From assembly GCA_020058565.1 (NCBI GenBank), contig JAGVDT010000089.1, positions 1 to 13,822 of the forward strand: a stretch of DNA of 13,822 nucleotides, read 5' to 3'. The notes beneath the pieces were generated by a model that had not been told where the DNA came from, did not search any database, and saw only the letters and a list, made by a program, of their open reading frames with translations. Shown here one piece after another: positions 12,166 to 13,822 of the stretch. Origin of the DNA: Minisyncoccota bacterium (GTDB lineage Bacteria > Patescibacteriota > Minisyncoccia > Phycocordibacterales > UBA2100). The position numbers were made by a program, and so were the translations under genes. Within the stretch, counting starts at the first letter, position 1, and each line of letters starts with the position of its first letter.

Positions 12166-13822
12166 TTACAAAATTGACGAGGCGGTTAGCTACGAAAATT
12201 ACCTTCCTGATCCGCTTCCCTTCGAGCCATTTTGCCACCGTCGTTTCTCCTGCCGCACGTACGACGACTTCTTCGGAATTTGCGGGAAGTGTAATTTGCG
12301 AACGCACCTTGCCATTGACCTGCACGACGAAAATCGTTTCGTCTGCAACAAGTTTCGTGGAGTCACATTTCGGCCACGGGCCGAGGTGGACTGATTTCTT
12401 GTTTCCAAGCTGATACCAGAGCTCCTCCGCAACATGCGGTGCGAACGGAGCGAGCAACGCGACGAATGATTGATATTGCTTCTTAGTAACCCCCTTCGCT
12501 TCTGCACTGTTCACAAAAATCATCATCTGACTGATCGCGGTATTGAATTTGAAGTTCGCAATGTCCTCACCGACCTTTTTGATCGTCTTGTGCAGTTCGC
12601 GTTCAACGCTTTCGTCTGTCTTTGTGACTACTTTTTCTTGCAGGCGCCAGACACGTTCGATAAAGCGTCGCGCACCGATAAGACTCGACGTTTTCCAGGC
12701 TATCGCGTCGCTAAACGGGCCCATAAACATTTCGTACACACGCAGCGTATCGGCGCCGTAGGTTGCGATGATTTCATCGGGATTGATCACGTTGCCAAAG
12801 CGCTTGGACATTTTGCGTCCGTCTTCCGCTTGGATAAGACCAACGGAAATAAGGCGCGTAAACGGCTCCGGCGTCGATACAACACCAGTATCTTGCAAGA
12901 ATTTATGCCAGAAACGCCCGTAAATGAGGTGTCGCGTCGCGTGTTCTGCGCCACCCACATACAAACCCACCGGCCCCCAGTATTTCTCTTTCTTTTTGTC
13001 TACGAGAACCTTCTTATTCTTCGGATCCATGTACCGCAACCAATACCACGACGAACCCGCCCACTGCGGCATCGTATTTGTCTCGCGCTTCGCTTTTCCT
13101 TTGCACTTCGGGCACTTTACGTTGACCCATTTATCGATCGCGGCAAGCGGCGATTCGCCCGTCCCGGTCGGCTCGTATTTTTTTACCTCCGGCAATTTCA
13201 CCGGCAGATCTTTCTCTGGCACGGGCACAACGCCACAGTCCGGACAATGAATCATCGGAATTGGTTCGCCCCAATATCGCTGGCGCGAAAAAACCCAGTC
13301 GCGGATCTTGTACGTCGTCTTTTTGGTGCCGAATTTTTCGGTGATTTTTTCTTTTGCATCGTCGCTATTCATTCCATCAAATCCACTGGAGTTGACCAGA
13401 ATGCCGCCGCCCACATATGGACCAGTTTTACCCTCGAGGTATCGTTTAAAGAGAGGGAGATCCTCGCCGGAATTGGATTGAGGACCGGAAATCAACTCTA
13501 AGGCCTCTTCTTTAGTTACCCAAAAGTTTTCGATCCTTACGCGTTTTTCCAAATCGGTAAGTTGTTGTTCTTGTTTGTCCTCGTTCGCAAGTCGCAGGGC
13601 GTAACAAGTCGCGAGCGCCTGACGGTAGATTTTACGGATGCGATTGTAATAATTCGCCTCGACGGTACCAATGCGACGGATTTCCTTAAAATTCGTATAC
13701 CCTGTTTCTTCGATAACTTCACGAACCACGCCGACCTCTTCTGTTTCGCCATCGTCTATGCCGCCACCAGGTAAACCGTATTCAATGCCACCCGCATGCG
13801 TGACGGACTGCATTAACACTTC
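12158..13822 (-). CDS. leuS: Leucyl-tRNA synthetase, C-terminal two thirds, with Nudix domain in the editing region (partial)
   Basis: The gene is open at the right edge; 554 codons are visible and the HIGH motif and most of the CP1 editing domain lie outside. Reading from the edge, a Nudix hydrolase domain comes first. The LeuRS sequence resumes at GGILVNSSGFDGM, which is the normal end of CP1 (GVL.NSG.F.G). Then come RDWVFSRQRYWGEPIPMIHC, a four-cysteine zinc knuckle (CPDC and CPKC), SSWYWLRYMDP, GLYVGGAEHATRHLIYGRFWHK, the class I motif KMSKR (KMSKS variant) in DGRKMSKRFGN, the anticodon-binding helices and the small C-terminal domain ending VNGKVRSQITL and NRLVNFVID. No frameshift separates the two modules: it is one continuous frame. 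The stop overlaps the -35 of the next gene. Confidence 0.93.
   Translation of the reverse strand, partial: EVLMQSVTHAGGIEYGLPGGGIDDGETEEVGVVREVIEETGYTNFKEIRRIGTVEANYYNRIRKIYRQALATCYALRLANEDKQEQQLTDLEKRVRIENFWVTKEEALELISGPQSNSGEDLPLFKRYLEGKTGPYVGGGILVNSSGFDGMNSDDAKEKITEKFGTKKTTYKIRDWVFSRQRYWGEPIPMIHCPDCGVVPVPEKDLPVKLPEVKKYEPTGTGESPLAAIDKWVNVKCPKCKGKAKRETNTMPQWAGSSWYWLRYMDPKNKKVLVDKKKEKYWGPVGLYVGGAEHATRHLIYGRFWHKFLQDTGVVSTPEPFTRLISVGLIQAEDGRKMSKRFGNVINPDEIIATYGADTLRVYEMFMGPFSDAIAWKTSSLIGARRFIERVWRLQEKVVTKTDESVERELHKTIKKVGEDIANFKFNTAISQMMIFVNSAEAKGVTKKQYQSFVALLAPFAPHVAEELWYQLGNKKSVHLGPWPKCDSTKLVADETIFVVQVNGKVRSQITLPANSEEVVVRAAGETTVAKWLEGKRIRKVIFVANRLVNFVID
13430..13822 (-). other. Nudix hydrolase domain inserted within LeuRS
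   Basis: About 130 residues at the visible start of the LeuRS frame. The Nudix box GX5EX7REUXEEXGU is complete: G-GIDDG-E, then TEEVGVV, then REVIEETGY, with the metal-binding glutamates E34, E37 and E38 (numbered from the GTG at 13819). The downstream part (RIGTVEANYYNRI... VRIENFWVTKEEALELI) has the strand and helix order of a Nudix fold. It ends about 10 residues before the LeuRS CP1 sequence resumes. Its N-terminal strand lies past the window edge. Confidence 0.85.

Noticed and set aside
12470..13501. 343-codon plus-strand frame opposite leuS
   Set aside because: It is a mirror of the leuS coding frame; no domain is recognisable and the LeuRS motifs on the other strand are unambiguous.

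Overview
The window looks like a stretch of a Patescibacteria/CPR genome, most likely from the Parcubacteria side. The evidence is a leucyl-tRNA synthetase with a Nudix domain in its editing region, a divergent L27 and a large CysRS of the type I associate with that group, very short intergenic gaps, many orphan membrane or secreted proteins, and a ribosomal protein L9 gene, which I recall being absent from several other CPR lineages. The taxonomic call is inference from protein character, not from a search.

Layout, left to right. Positions 1-1561 (+) hold the tail of gltX and an EnvC-like M23 peptidase with an intact active site. A secreted orphan with its own promoter follows (1651-2091), converging on a transglutaminase-like protein (2130-2783, -) across a shared bidirectional terminator. 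After a gene-free, dyad-rich gap comes a Xer-type tyrosine recombinase (3112-4080, +) whose promoter is overlapped by a perfect operator-like dyad. Then on the minus strand come a slipin (4096-4845), a DnaQ-fold exonuclease (4870-5463) and a membrane-anchored protein with a YHxPxC domain (5546-5920); the last two are separated by inverted arrays of 7-bp repeats. rpmA (5982-6266, +) is preceded by another 7-bp array and followed by a 204-nt palindromic, multi-hairpin element that separates it from convergent rplI (6514-6954, -). A three-TM orphan (7053-7346, +), a CtpA-like S41 protease (7402-8661, -) and a divergent Kef-type antiporter (8731-10431, +) follow. The window ends with cysS (10460-11989, +), an unlisted 24-residue membrane peptide gene with a near-consensus promoter (12026-12100, -), and the C-terminal two thirds of leuS (12158-13822, -).

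The genes are mainly housekeeping: translation (GltX, L27, L9, CysRS, LeuRS) and envelope biology (M23 peptidase, S41 protease, slipin, antiporter, secreted orphans), plus chromosome recombination. They do not form one pathway. Most genes appear to be separately promoted: in nine of them a TANNNT-like box lies 6-8 nt before the start codon with no Shine-Dalgarno sequence, which suggests leaderless transcription. This pattern decides several start choices below.

The most unusual items are the Nudix insertion in LeuRS, the 204-nt structured element between rpmA and rplI, the 24-aa gene behind leuS, and the heptamer arrays.
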